Assembly: GCF_029407905.1 (NCBI RefSeq)
Contig: NC_073628.1
Location: forward strand, 90,640,501 to 90,704,500
Length of the DNA stretch: 64,000 nucleotides
Direction: 5' to 3'
DNA from: Bubalus kerabau
Lineage: Eukaryota > Chordata > Mammalia > Artiodactyla > Bovidae
Shown here: positions 32,237 to 43,118 of the stretch, piece by piece
Position numbering within the stretch: the stretch's first letter is position 1
Layout: each line of letters begins with the position of its first letter
Notes under the pieces: model-generated
What the model saw: the letters and a program-made list of their open reading frames with translations, nothing else
Databases searched by the model: none
What the model was told of the DNA's origin: nothing
Translations under genes and position numbers: made by a program

Positions 32237-32458
32237 GGGGCTTCCCTGGTAGCTTAGCTGGTAAAGAATCCATCTGCAATGCAGGAGACCTGGGTTCGAT
32301 CCCTGGGTTGGGATGATCCCCTGGAGGAGGGCATGGCAACCCACTCCAGTGTTCTTGCCTGGAAAATCCCCAAGGACAGAGGAGCCTGATGGGCTACAGT
32401 CCATGGGATCACAAAAAGTCAGACATGACTGAGCAGCTAAGCACAGCACACAGCACAG
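32237..32458 (+). mobile_element. Bov-tA SINE
   Basis: Sense, well-preserved head (ggggcttccctggtagcttag), intact B-box-like 'ggttcgatccctggg', and an (agcac)n tail. Confidence 0.95.
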
Positions 32459-33034
32459 TTACACAAGAGTTCCTGAGAAACTCTGGGAAAGGCACAGCAA
32501 AATGGCCCATGAGGGAGGGGTCTTGGTCTGATGTGCAGTGCTAGTGAGGTCCTGTGTGGGAGGCCCTTGGGCAGTGGGGCATCATGTGGCACCAACTGTG
32601 ATGCCAGTGATGGCCAGCCAGAGTTGGGAGGCAACACACAAAAGTTATGAGGTCCCTCTTTCCCCTGTCCTTTCTCTTGTCAACCTTGTCTTTTTCCTTC
32701 ACTCCAAGTATTAGGAGGCACTTGTTGGGGGTATCTCCAGAAAAGAGAAGTGTACCAAAGGAATTAGGATAAATACAGCATGAACATTCTTAGCAGACAG
32801 AGGGCTGAATGGGAATTCTGATAAACAAGGCTGGTGCAAGGGCTAGTTTTCCTTACTATTCCATACCAAGACCACTCTTTTTGGCCGGACTCTGCAAGTC
32901 AGTGAAATGCTCAGCTTATCCTTTGGTCCGAAAAGGGTTTTAGTTTTATCTGTTGGACAACAGGTGGAGAAAATTGTCTCTTTGACTCTTTCAAGCTTGA
33001 TTTCTCCTGAGTAAGGGAGGTGAGTCTGAAAGGT
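32459..33034. other. No feature recognised
   Basis: Unique-looking DNA ending at the LTR border. I found no retroviral primer-binding site or coding text next to the LTR. Confidence 0.4.
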
Positions 33035-33721
33035 TGTTGTTGAATCACGCGAATACACCAGGATTCTTGGCTCCCGGAGGAGAAGAATTCAATCCGGGGC
33101 CAGAGACAAGGCTTGATCGCTCAGAGCTTTTGTGTAATAAAGTTTTATTAAAGTATAAAGGAGATAGAGAAAGCTTCTGACATAGGCATCAGAAGGGGGC
33201 AGAAAGAGCACCCCCTTGCTAGTCTTCAGCTGGATGTTATATAGTCACTAGCAGTCTGTTAATGAAAGAAAGGAATGTCTTAAAATTTAGAATGGCACCA
33301 AATGGTTTATCTTGGGCCATAAAATAATTAACTTGAATCTTAAAGAAGGACAGACCACCATACAAATAGTTTCATTTACATAGATTAGGGGAACAATATC
33401 TGAGTATAACATACTGGTTTGTCAAGTAGGTTTTGGGCCAAGAGGCTGAACCGACTTGGAGACAGAGTTTGGGGTAAAGGCGTAGTACATTAGCATAGCT
33501 TAAGACAAACATTTCCATAAGAAAAAGGCATTGGTTATCTCTAGTGTCATTATGGCAACACAGTATTTTAAGAGAAACCTCTCTTTAAATTTGTATAGAG
33601 AAGGAAAAAAATATTGTTAGTTTGTTTCTTCCTGCCGCTTAAGAGAGATAAAAATGTCTGACACTTGCAGGCTATTTCCTCCATTTGGAGACCCCTGGCC
33701 TTCCTGCCTGTTACCCTCTCA
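33035..33721 (-). mobile_element. ERV LTR, probably solo
   Basis: The plus strand runs tgttgttgaatcacgcg ... gttaccctctca, i.e. tg...ca. On the minus strand there is ctatataa (33237-33244) and an aataaa (33144-33149) 88 bp further on, followed by a U5 rich in C. About 690 bp. Neither flank shows a polypurine tract or a primer-binding site, so I read it as a solo LTR. I could not confirm a target duplication. The plus-left boundary is uncertain by a few bases. Confidence 0.75.
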
Positions 33722-34227
33722 AGTCCTGAGTCCTTGCTGTGAATCTGGAGACTGGAGGACTCCTTCCCTTTTCCTGGTCTGGACCCCCTCCCACGGGGCA
33801 TAATCAGTGTTCAGTCAGCTGACTCAGAGGTTCATATTGTTATAGGTGCAACCATACAGATTGTTCATATGTACAACCTCTGGTTGTAGGTCACTCTTCT
33901 GCCTTTTTGATGATCCTCAGTTAGGGAGGACCTGGGGTGGGAAACTACTGAGTGGAGTTCCAATATAGCGACTATGGAGATGTTCAGGCCAAAAGGAGGG
34001 CGTTGGGCCGGTGTGTCGGGAGGACTTATAGGCTCAGGGTCAGTGCCAAGGCCAAGGTCAGTTATTATACCTGGTCATGGACCCCTCATAAATATCTTCC
34101 TATGAATGGACATTGTGAGAATAAACCACCCAGTGCTGGGATCCAGGGAATTATGCCCACTTTTCTATGTTCTAGTTATTTGCTAGACCTTCATCTTTAT
34201 TTTTTAGACATTTTTCTCTTTGCTGAA
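33722..34227. other. Unassigned; contains a 108-codon frame
   Basis: The frame 33952-34278 has no recognised domain and runs into L1 text. It could be an old LTR or ERV remnant given the neighbours, but I see no direct support. Confidence 0.35.
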
Positions 34228-34665
34228 AAGACATTTTTTTTTGAGTTTTTAATTTTATATCGGAGTATAACCCATTAATGGGCTTCCCTGGTAGCTCAGC
34301 TGGTAAAGAATCCACCTGCAATGCAGAAGACCCCAGTTTGATTCTTGGGTCAGGAAGATCCCCTGGAGGAGGGCATGGCAACCCACTCTAGTATTCTTGC
34401 CTGGAGAATCTGCATGGAGAGAAGAGCCTGGTGGGCTGTAGCCTATGGGGTCTCAAAGAGTCGAACACGACTGAGCTACTAAGCATACACACACACAGCC
34501 GATTAACAATATTGTGATAGTTTCAGTTGAACAACCATACATATATGACATCCCTTATAAATGGAATCTAAAAATAAATAATACAAATGAACTTACTTAC
34601 AAAACATAAAGAGACTCACAGACTGCTGTAATTAAAATGGATAACCAATAGAAATGGATACAGGT
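34228..34665 (+). mobile_element. Ruminant L1 fragment split by a SINE
   Basis: 'tttttaattttatatcggagtat' before and 'gattaacaatattgtgatag...ggaatctaaaaataaataatac...aaagagactcacagac' after the Bov-tA are words of ruminant L1 non-coding and 3' sequence. The left and right parts are contiguous at 'attaa'. Confidence 0.6.
34283..34498 (+). mobile_element. Bov-tA SINE inside L1
   Basis: Sense, complete: gcttccctggtagctcagc to gaacacgactgagctac plus a short (ca)n tail. Confidence 0.93.
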
Positions 34666-34773
34666 ATATGAAAAGATTTTGAGTGCTTTTTTGTTTTCAA
34701 ATTCCATCTCTTGCCCATCAGCTTGAGTCCTGTTTGTTGTATGCAGAAAATTGGTTGAACATGTGGCATTTAT

Positions 34774-34856
34774 GGGGGTTTCCCTGGTGACTCAGATGGT
34801 AAGCCATACATATATGTATGGCTGAGTCAGACATGACCAAGCATCTGAGCATGTAC
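34774..34856 (+). mobile_element. Miniature Bov-tA with palindromic core
   Basis: Only 83 bp: the tRNA-derived head (gggtttccctggtgactcag, to about 34801), a perfect 22-bp palindrome (34802-34823, arms agccatacata), then the SINE 3' end (gagtcagacatgaccaagc). The whole ~150-bp body is absent. The perfect 11-bp duplication gtggcatttat at 34763-34773 and 34857-34867 shows it was a single retrotransposition product at this site. Confidence 0.85.
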
Positions 34857-34867
34857 GTGGCATTTAT

Positions 34868-35344
34868 TGGTGACTTCTTTGTTCCTATAAGGTCACAGGG
34901 ATGTCATTGTCTGAAAAGGTCTGGGAAGCACAGCTCTGGTTTAATGCCTACTCTTTTCTTTTTTTCCTCCTCCTCTGTTTGGGAGTGTTCAATGCCTTGT
35001 CAGTGTAGAATGCAGATATACCAAAATTTATCTAACTTGCTTTTGTTTAGCAACTGACTGTTTCATCTGACTTTAAATTTATCCTCTTACTAATGATTAT
35101 GTGCATTTGGGAGGGGAGGCTGGCTTTGCAGATAATAAAGCAGCTCTGTGTCTCTGCTTAACTCCCTCATCACATCACCTTCTACAACCAAACTTCTTTC
35201 TCATTAGCTACAGGAAGCTTTGATGACCTCTATATCCAGGGCACCATTGAATGCTGGTGGATTCAAGAGGATTCATAGAAGTAGGAGACAAAAACTCTGC
35301 ATTCAGTGCACTCACAGGAGGAGAAATAAGCCATTTTTTAGCAT
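34868..35344. other. No feature recognised
   Basis: Unique-looking, with a CT-rich run near 34952-34975. Confidence 0.45.
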
Positions 35345-35450
35345 GAGAAAGACTGTGGGTGACAAACTTCAGCCTCAGTTTCAAAATCTGTAAAGTGGAC
35401 ATAATAATCTTTACCTTGCAGAGTGGTTTTGAGATATAGATATACTATAC
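35345..35450 (+). mobile_element. MIR SINE fragment
   Basis: 'aaacttcagcctcagtttcaaaatctgtaaagtggacataataatctttacc' is a clear sense MIR core. Confidence 0.75.
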
Positions 35451-35589
35451 ATAAAGGTGTGACCTCTAGGAGACATTATTCTCATTGATTTTAAAAGGTG
35501 ATAGTATGGAAATTTTACTGATAATGATGCTAATATCAAGTTAATCCCATAGATACTTAAGTTTTTAGTGGGAAGTTTGCAGATGTCTG

Positions 35590-35785
35590 CAATATATTTT
35601 GAAATGCATCAAAAAGAAAATAGTTTGATGGATGGAGGGAGGAATGGATAGATGTCTATATGTGTAAAAAAGTGAGAACAGTAAAATGTTAATGGCAGAA
35701 ACTGGGTGGTGGATAAATGGGCATTCATGACAAAATCAAGTCAATTCTGTTTGAAAATTTTTAAGTTAAAAGTTGGGTAAAAATA
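35590..35785 (+). mobile_element. L1 3' end fragment, old
   Basis: 'cagaaactgggtggtggataaatgggcattcatgac...tgtttgaaaatttttaagttaaaagttggg' matches the 3' UTR word order of old mammalian L1 subfamilies. Confidence 0.6.
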
Positions 35786-36089
35786 AACTGCATCATTGCT
35801 ATTGAGAAAAATATAATCAGAACAAACAAGAAAAAACATCACCTTTTAGGTGATATTATTAAGGTGTTTGTGGAATACAGACCGATGGCACAAAGGAAAA
35901 CCAGAGGCAGAGAAGGGCTGAAAGCAATCAGGAAAGATTCCGCAGATGAAGAGGATTATTGTTGTTGCTGTTTCTGTTGCTAAGAGGAAGGAGACCAAGT
36001 GTGTCTTCATGTATTTCTCTGTGTCACACAAGGCTGACCTGCCTCCTTTCTGAAATCTTAGCAGCTGTTGCTAATGGAGAGCCCAGAGC
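35786..36089. other. No feature recognised
   Basis: No frame or repeat supported; small (gtt) and (gct) tracts near 35958 and 36090. Confidence 0.4.
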
Positions 36090-36617
36090 CTGCTGCTGCT
36101 GCTGAAAGCTCAGCTTCTCTTTATGCCGGTGCCACATTAAAATCTCAGAGACAGAGTTTTGGGTGAAGTAGAAAAAGGGGACACAGCAGGCTAATATCCT
36201 CAAAACCATATATCCCAACTTGGGGAAGATAATGACAAATTTTATAGTAACTGCTCAAAGAGGGCGTGATCAGCTCATGGAGATTCTTCTGATGGGTGGG
36301 TGGTGAGCTAAGTGGGAGTCAGCATCAACCTTCAGATCCAACAGGTCTGGGATCTACATGCTTGTGGGCAGCATATCATTCTTAAGACTTCTCCCACCTA
36401 GAGAGAGTTCCAGTATCTGCAAAATATCTCAAAGATATTGTTGAGTATATCCCTTGAGGAGGAAAGAGGACCTTGCCACAAGGCTGCTCTTGACTGTTTC
36501 TCCCTGATCTTGCATCCCCTCCCTTCCCTAATTAACAACTGCTTATCTGCTCACTGAAACTCAGGAAGGTCAGGGAGGCTGAATGAAGGCTGTTTCCTAT
36601 AATTAAGGAAATGGGGA
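36090..36617 (-). mobile_element. ERV LTR-like sequence
   Basis: On the minus strand: start tgtccccatttcc, a TATA-like ctataaa just upstream of 36240, then text ending in a (cag)n tract. The layout resembles a class II-like ruminant LTR. I see no clear AATAAA and no target duplication, so boundaries are approximate. Confidence 0.5.
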
Positions 36618-36683
36618 CACAGAAAGGCCTTGTGCCCAGGAGCCCCACAGGGCCCTGGTCAGTATTGAAATTGTTTAGCTCAG

Positions 36684-36780
36684 ATTGGGGCTTGAACCCA
36701 TGTGCTGGGACTCAAACTCAGCCAAAATCCTGCTTGGGACTTGAACCCACAAAGCTGGGACTCAACCCAGCTAAAACCCA
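36684..36780 (+). repeat. Imperfect ~48-bp tandem duplication
   Basis: Unit 1 'ttgaacccatgtgctgggac tcaaactcagccaaaatcc' and unit 2 'ttgaacccacaaagctggga ctcaacccagctaaaaccc' follow each other. Both carry the series ttgaaccca...gctgggactcaa...cagc(c/t)aaaa. It lies in the U5/leader side of the LTR immediately downstream. Confidence 0.75.
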
Positions 36781-36783
36781 CAG

Positions 36784-37261
36784 TACCTGGTTTCAGGACC
36801 TAATGAAACTCAGGTTCTTGATGTCTCATCACAGAAAGAATACAGTGAAAGACAAAGTGATAGGTAAGAAGTGAATTTATTCAGATTCAGAGAGGAACAC
36901 ATTCCATAGACAGAGTGTGGGCCTTCGCAGAGGGCCAAGTGCCACTGCCGAATGTGGTGTGGTTAGTTTTTATAGGCTGGGGAATTTCATACACTAATGA
37001 GTGGGGGGATTAGTCCATCTATTTTGGAGAAGGGGTGGAGATTTCCAGGAATTGGGCCAATGCCCACTCCTTGGTCTTTTGACAGTGCCTTGGAACTGTC
37101 ATGATGTATCTGGGTGTGTCATTTTGCTTGCTGATTGAGGATCAAGGTCTATCTTGATGCCATCTTGGTCCCATTTGATTCTAATCTTTATGTTGTGTCC
37201 TTGGGCTATGTCATTCTTTCAAAAGTTGTGCCCTGCCAAGTTCCCTCCTGTTATAGTATCA
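36784..37261 (-). mobile_element. ERV LTR with TATA and polyA signal
   Basis: The minus strand starts tgatactataacagg (plus end 37261) and carries ctataaaaa (36967-36975) and aataaa (36876-36881), 86 bp apart, followed by U5 text 'gagacatcaagaacctgag'. The U5 end may extend left through the tandem repeat to about 36680. No coding remnants adjoin it. Confidence 0.72.
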
Positions 37262-38285
37262 CTGCCTCTGAGGAATGGATTGTGGCCAAGATTCTACATG
37301 TGGTCCCCACCAAGTCTCATGAAAACTAGTCCACTAGCTCAGTGCAGGAGCAGAAGGCGAGTTGATTGCATCTTCACAGGCATCAGTAGGGAACAGAAGA
37401 GAGTCAGAAGAGGAGGCAAAAGGTGGCAGGGGACTCAGGGCAGTGAGGCAGCTGGAGAAGGGCAGGGAGTGAGCAAGAGGGGAAGAGGGGAGGAAGAGTG
37501 TGGTCCTGAGAGAGAGCTGGCCTTGGCCCAGCCAGCTCCACCTTCACAGTGTTTGGAGGCAAATGCCTTGCATTTACCTTCATTTCTCATCCCCAATCTA
37601 GGAAGGCAGGAGAAAATCCTAGTTAAGAAGGGCCTGAGAATCATTAGTGATAAGAACCAGGTAGCTGAGATGCCTTGCAGTTCAGCATTCTTTTCTCCAT
37701 TTCCATCTCTATAACTTTTTCTTTACCTCTTTCTACTAAATTTTATTCCTCTTTCCTCCCAAGGGTCAAGGAGAAGAGAGGGGAGAAAAAATAAGATGAC
37801 AATGGAAGGAAGGTGACTTAGGTTTGACTATGTCTGGTTCCCCTCTTGAGTCTGGGATGCTGCGAACACTGCCCTCTTCCAGAGATTTTCCTCAAGGTAA
37901 CAGAGGCTGAATATCATGTTTCACCAAGGCTGTCTTTATAAAACACCTTTTTGGTCCATTCTTATTGAGGTCTATGGTGTTTCTCTTTGGTGCACAAATC
38001 TGACGGGAAAGGCAGATCAGAAGAACCAAGGGTGTTGAAAAGCAAAGAATGAGAGATGGAAGGCTCTTGGGGTGAGGCCATAAAGTCCTGGCTGCCTTAG
38101 GTATTGATTTCCACCCCTTCTCCTGCCTCTTCTGCCATCTGGCCCAGGTATAAAGTCACAGACCTCTTAATTCTGCCTCTGCCTTCCTTCCAGAAGACTT
38201 CTTTCAACCCCAAAACTTGGAGGTAATTCCTTCCTGTTTTACTTTATTTCACATTGACTTTCGCCTATGGTTGCAATGAAGCATG
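37262..38285. other. Unassigned; 186-codon frame not supported
   Basis: The frame 37154-37714 starts inside the LTR and is rich in R, G and E from purine-rich DNA at 37380-37510. There is no recognised domain. The rest is unique-looking. Confidence 0.45.
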
Positions 38286-38714
38286 TGCGTGCATGGTCAG
38301 TTGCTCAGTCTTGTCCGACTCTTTGTGACCCCATGGACTGTAGCCCACTAGGCTCCATGGGGATTCTCCAGGCAAGAATACTGAAGTGAGTTGCCATGCC
38401 CGCCTCTAGGGGATCTTCCCAACCCAGGGATATAACCAGCATCTCTTATGTCTCCTGCCTTGGTGAAAGTGAAAGTGTTAGTTGCTCAGTCTTGTGTGAC
38501 TCTGTGACCCCATGGACTGTAGCCCACCAGACTCCTATGTCCATGAAATTCTCCAGGCAAGAATACTGAAGTGGGTTGCCGTTTCCTACTCCAGGGCAAC
38601 TTCCTGACCCAGGGATCAAAGCTGGGTCTCTTGCATTATTGGCAGAGTTTTACCATCTGAGTCACCAGAGAAGCTAGGTGGGTTCTTTACCACTAGTGCC
38701 ACCTGGGAAGCCCC
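38286..38714 (-). mobile_element. Bov-tA SINE (outer), split
   Basis: Antisense Bov-tA body at 38286-38463 and its tRNA head (aggtgggttctttaccac ... gggaagcccc) at 38676-38714. The two parts are continuous in the consensus once the inner SINE is removed. Confidence 0.9.
38464..38675 (-). mobile_element. Bov-tA SINE (inner), nested
   Basis: A complete antisense Bov-tA (tgaaagtgaaagtgttagttg ... gagtcaccagagaagct) placed inside the head of another Bov-tA of the same orientation. Confidence 0.9.
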
Positions 38715-40373
38715 ACAGTGATCAAACTATATCACAATTACATTTTGGTTGCTTTTCCCTCTCATTGTACTGTGGTCTACCTGGGTCTTTTCTCGCTATA
38801 TCCTTTGGCATGCAGTGGATACTTGGTTGATGTACGTTGAGTGTCGAATGAATTAATTAATCCTGTCATGTAGAGCCTGCCACTCTTCTTTCCCAACTCC
38901 TGAAGCTCACCTGACTCAGTTCCATTTCCCCAGGATATTCTTCTCCGGTGTCCAATGTGAGAACTGGTCTGGAGTTCACCTAGCACCCACAGAACGTTCC
39001 TCAGACACCATTCTTGGAACAGATACATGATTAAGCCATAATGAGATAGTGCCTTATCTCTGTGACCCCTAACAAGTCTGATCTCAAGAATAGAAATGAA
39101 GGCTTTTTGAAGGAAAGGATGGACCTGAAAGCAACTGGTAGGCAATCAATCTAATTCTGTGGCCACTGACAGTGGTTACAAAGTCTCAGGTTACAGAACA
39201 GGGCAGGGTAGAAAGGTGCATGCTGCCCACCATCAGGTTGCAGGCAGATGGTCATACTTCAGACTCCAAAATCCCTTGGAAACAAGCTGAAGTCAGATGA
39301 CCTTCATTTTCAGTTGATCCCAGGGTAGTAATTTCTTGGAAAGTGCAGATGGAGGCAATAGGACTGAGAATGAAGAACAATTCAACAGGAATCAGAGGGA
39401 TGGAAATTGCTTTTCACTCTGGGTTCTGAAGAGGTGATGGTCAGAGATGGCAGCATGTCTAGGACATGTCAGCAGTGCTGGAAAGGAGATGTTCTTGCTG
39501 TAAATCTTGTGTTGATTCTCTCCCCTCCTTTCCCACTGCCCACCTGGCAGCATCCTGTTCTCCATTGTTGGAAGCTGCTTACACAGGCTTCCTTGTCCTG
39601 GTAAGTACAGCCAGAGCACTCATATACCTCCCTCGGGCAGGGATCACTTTCTGACTTGGAGCAGTTGTGAGTGTAGCTGTCTTTTTCTCTCAAAGCCAGC
39701 CAGCACATTGCAATTCCTCACTCATCTGCATTGCTGCCTCGGTACTTGCAGACAACTCTCGTCATTGTAAGGACTCTCTAAGTATTCTTACTCCCTTAAA
39801 TTAAATTCACCTTTTGGCTAAAGTGCCAGATGGATGGGGGCATTCACCAAGTTCAAGAGAAGTTTTGGCTTTTCAGTGGTAAACAGTTATCTTGCAACAG
39901 GTATCCTACATGGGACTTCCTACTTGTTATTCCCGAGACAACTTCTCAGGTGCATCTTTGTCACTCCAATTGCCTATAACATTCTGCCATTGCCAAGGCC
40001 CTATGATCTCAGCTGGTTTTTCTCTCTTTGAAGCCATTCCTTCTTACTTCATCCTGTGGTATTCTTTATACCTAGCAGTCCCGAAGACTGGACCCAGAGC
40101 AGGTAATAGTCCCCCTCAAATGCCCTTGCAGTTTTACACTTCACAGAGAAGCGACAGACCCTCTTACTGCTTTTACTCGGGGAGGCAGACTGGGGCAAAA
40201 ACAAGTCAAGGGATCACACAAAGCTGACTTTAATTCCTTGTAAGTCAGAGACTGAGAATCCTAGTGGACTCTGTGCTCTGTTCTTATTTATGAGAGTGAG
40301 ACCCTCTCAACTCCAACATCCTATCCCCCTTCTTAAGTGTAGGCTGGAGGATAAAACTGCGGTACAGCAGTGA
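38715..40373. other. Unique DNA; no gene recognised
   Basis: A 1.66-kb stretch with few repeats. Frames up to 122 codons (38777-39145 minus; 39892-40227 plus) have no recognised domain or plausible splice context. Confidence 0.5.
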
Positions 40374-40605
40374 ATAATAGCTGACATTTGCTGAGAACTT
40401 ACTGAATATCAAGCATTAAACTAAATTCTTTACGTGCTACTTTTTTATTCTTTCCACTAACCCTATGAGGTAAGTATTACTGTGGTCCCATTTCAACAAT
40501 GCAGACACTGAGCCTCAGAGAGGTTAATTTGGATATTCAGGATACCCCAGCTTTCGTGTTGGGCCAGGGTTTATATCTGGCTTCCGAACAATAGTATTAA
40601 CTAAT
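40374..40605 (-). mobile_element. MIR SINE
   Basis: Antisense MIR: 'ccctatgaggtaagtattactgtggtcccatttc...gcagacactgagcctcagagaggttaattt', close to full length. Confidence 0.82.
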
Positions 40606-40960
40606 AGTCATCTCCCAATAGATGTCTCCTAAACTTCAGTAAGGAGTTTGCATCCTGAGGATGTCAGACTGAGCATACATCCATTTTACTTCTTCTGAAA
40701 AGAATAAACTGTTATAGTCTATTTCTTTATTGCTGGTCTAACAGGAAACACTCTGCTTCCTTACTTATAAGCCAGTTCTTAGAACTAAGACCATCAACCT
40801 TGATGTGGTACAGGAAATGATGCATTTTGCATGCTCAGGAAGCAGTGACCAGAATAAAATATTTGGCAAGTTTCATACTCTGATTGAGAATCAGGGAGCT
40901 AAGGAAAGTAGCTGAACATCTTTCCATTCTACTAAATATTTCTCTGCAGTGTGCTTTTTT
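40606..40960. other. No feature recognised
   Basis: Unique-looking DNA. Confidence 0.45.
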
Positions 40961-41117
40961 GGGGCTTCCCAGGTGGCGCTAGTGGTAAAGAACCTGCCTG
41001 CCAATGTAGGAGACATAAGAAATGCGAGTTTGATCCCTGGGTCAGGAAGCTTCAGAGGAGCCTGGTGGGCTATAGTTTATAGGGTCACAAAGAGTTGGAC
41101 ATGACTGAAGCAACTTA

Positions 41118-41123
<6 letters not shown>
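40961..41123 (+). mobile_element. Bov-tA SINE with internal deletion
   Basis: Head 'ggggcttcccaggtggcgctagtgg', then after 'gggtcaggaag' the body jumps to 'cagaggagcctggtggg', so about 65 bp of the body is deleted. The 3' end leads into a CA microsatellite. The head includes a CTCF-like core cccaggtggcgct (40968-40980). Confidence 0.92.

Positions 41124-41151
<28 letters not shown>
41124..41151. repeat. (CA)14 microsatellite
   Basis: A pure CA run grown from the SINE tail at 41117-41123. Confidence 0.95.
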
Positions 41152-41594
41152 GGTGTGATTTTTAATGGCTGTATAATTATTCTATTGCATGGTGTACCAC
41201 AATTTAGTTGCATGAAATCTGGGCACTGGGGGGGTTATTTAAAGCCTGGAGAAATTTGAAAAAAGAGAATTGGAGGATTAGGTGTACAATAGACAGATAT
41301 TCAGGCTTTATAGGTTTGTGTGCGACTAGCTCTGCCCTGAAAAGTTAACATATACACTGTGTTATTTTCCAGGTAGTGAGGGGAGGGGCGATGAAGTCTA
41401 GCTTCATCCCAGCCACCTCTATGAAAGGTCATCCGATTAAATCTTGTAGTGTTGGAGAAGGTCAACTTCCAGTGTTCCTAAACCATCTACAGAAGACATA
41501 ATCCCATCTTCTTAATCCAATGGATCAGACTAATTTTGGTTCAGAGACATAGAAACCTTAATTAAGTGAAAGAAGGTGGAAGCTTAATAAACAT
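41152..41594. other. No feature recognised
   Basis: Unique-looking AT-rich DNA. Confidence 0.45.
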
Positions 41595-41705
41595 TCTTTC
41601 TTCCCTTTCTTTTGGTTGCACCAGGCAACATGCAGGATCTTAGTTCCCCGACCGGGGACTGAACCAGTGCCCCTTGGGAGCACACAGTCTCCAGGGAAGT
41701 CCTTA
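41595..41705 (-). mobile_element. CHR-related tRNA-Glu SINE, partial
   Basis: Antisense: 'ggttgcaccaggcaacatgcaggatcttagttccccgacc...ggactgaacc...gtctccagggaagtcc'. Short form; tail reduced. Confidence 0.85.
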
Positions 41706-42154
41706 ACAAGCATTCTTAACTGGGGGACAGCCATGGGAAGAATATCCATAATATGATTCTTTGTGTTTGCTACATTTGAAAGAACAGTATGTTTTGAAAA
41801 GAAACACAAAGAGAAATTAATCTGACCTTATGTACTGGCTAAGGATCAAAACATTAAGAGAAGCATAAAAAGCTATCTTTCTAAAGTGGGGGGAGTTTAC
41901 AAATACTAGGTACACTGAATTAATTCGTCCATCAGAATACTGTTCTACTAACAGATTGTACCCATGCACCTGGCCAAACCATTTCCTGTTTTATTTCAGA
42001 TCCAAGATAATAGATTCGTACAGTGGAGAGGGACCTCTAGGGACACTCGATCTGGGCTCCTCTTTCAGACTGGACAATAATGGTGGTATCTTTCAGGCAA
42101 AAAGGGATAGGATACTAAGATGGTAAAGGAAATAAATAACTTTCTAGCTTAGTG
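41706..42154. other. No feature recognised
   Basis: Unique-looking. Confidence 0.45.
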
Positions 42155-42245
42155 AGGGATCATGTCTTTTCACCATCAACACCTAGCATAGCATCTGGCA
42201 TAAACTAGTAGATACTTAATACATATTTTGAGATTTAATAAAGGA
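42155..42245 (+). mobile_element. L2 3' end fragment
   Basis: 'gggatcatgtcttttcacc...cacctagcatagcatctggcataaactagtagatacttaatacat' follows the L2 3'-terminal order. Confidence 0.55.
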
Positions 42246-42980
42246 TTTAGAGGTTAAAAAGAATTGTGGATTGTCCACTGCTTGGCACTTCAATGGAATG
42301 TGTAGCGTGTGGCAAAAGTTCTGGAGTCACCCTTCTCTCTGGAATTATGTCTGGGCCCCTCTCAGCTTCTTAGATTTACATGTCAGGAATTTCCCAAGAG
42401 ATCATTTTACTTCTGTCTTCTCAGGAATAGAAGTGACTAAGAAGTGATGGTGTCTAACTAGAAATTTACAAGAAGGGGTGGGTGGAAGGGAAGACTGCTA
42501 ACTTGACTTTGTAATGGCAGGACCCCTCCCCATCAGTAATGCTTTGAGCTGTGGATAAAAGTTGGGAGATGGTATCAGTGGGTATAGAGTAAGAAATGAC
42601 CCGGTTGGCTTTGATTACTGACCAGCCTATTACAGTGGAATGGCTGGGGACCACAAATATAGGTAAAGAATTCTCTGTGTAATAGGTGAACCTAATCCTT
42701 GACATACTTGTCTTCTTTCCAGGAAGATGGAAGGCTCTTCATCAGAACAAAGATATCCTGGTGGTGACATATGCTGAATAGAAATCAGTTCATGACATTT
42801 GGTTCCTGCTTTTTGTTGGACTAACCTTGGAGAAGTAGAATGAACTAGAGAAAAGAGAGTCTCCATTTCCCTCCCATAAAGCCAAGTTGGTCCATATTTA
42901 TATTCCTCCTCATACGATTAATGTGAAAGTTCAGATTTGGGAGATCTCTTCTATAATAAGCTGTCACCAAAAGGCCTTCT
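42246..42980. other. No feature recognised
   Basis: Minus-strand frames of about 79 codons (42466-42705, 42630-42866) have no known domain. Confidence 0.45.
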
Positions 42981-43118
42981 TTGGCTTTCCTGGTGGCTCA
43001 GATGGTAAAGAATCTGCCTGCAATGTGGGAGACCTGGATTCGATCCCTGGGTGAGGAAGATCCCCTGGAGAAGTATTCTTGCCTGGAGAATCCCAGGGAC
43101 AGAGGAGCCTTGTGGGAT
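42981..43118 (+). mobile_element. Bov-tA SINE with internal and 3' deletion
   Basis: Intact head (ggctttcctggtggctcag...ggattcgatccctgggtg). Then 'cctggagaa' joins directly to 'gtattcttgcctgg' (about 20 bp missing) and the copy fades after 'cagaggagcc'. Confidence 0.9.

Noticed and set aside
32237..32330. tRNA-like sequence with a B-box (ggttcgatccc), also in other Bov-tA and CHR heads
   Set aside because: These are SINE heads, not tRNA genes: no cloverleaf closes and the text continues into the SINE body.
33722..34227. Possible ERV interior or second LTR with aataaa-like text near 34121
   Set aside because: No TATA box, boundary or coding similarity could be found; left as unassigned.
37154..37714. 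A 186-codon plus-strand frame
   Set aside because: It begins inside an ERV LTR on the opposite strand and its charged middle comes from purine-rich DNA.
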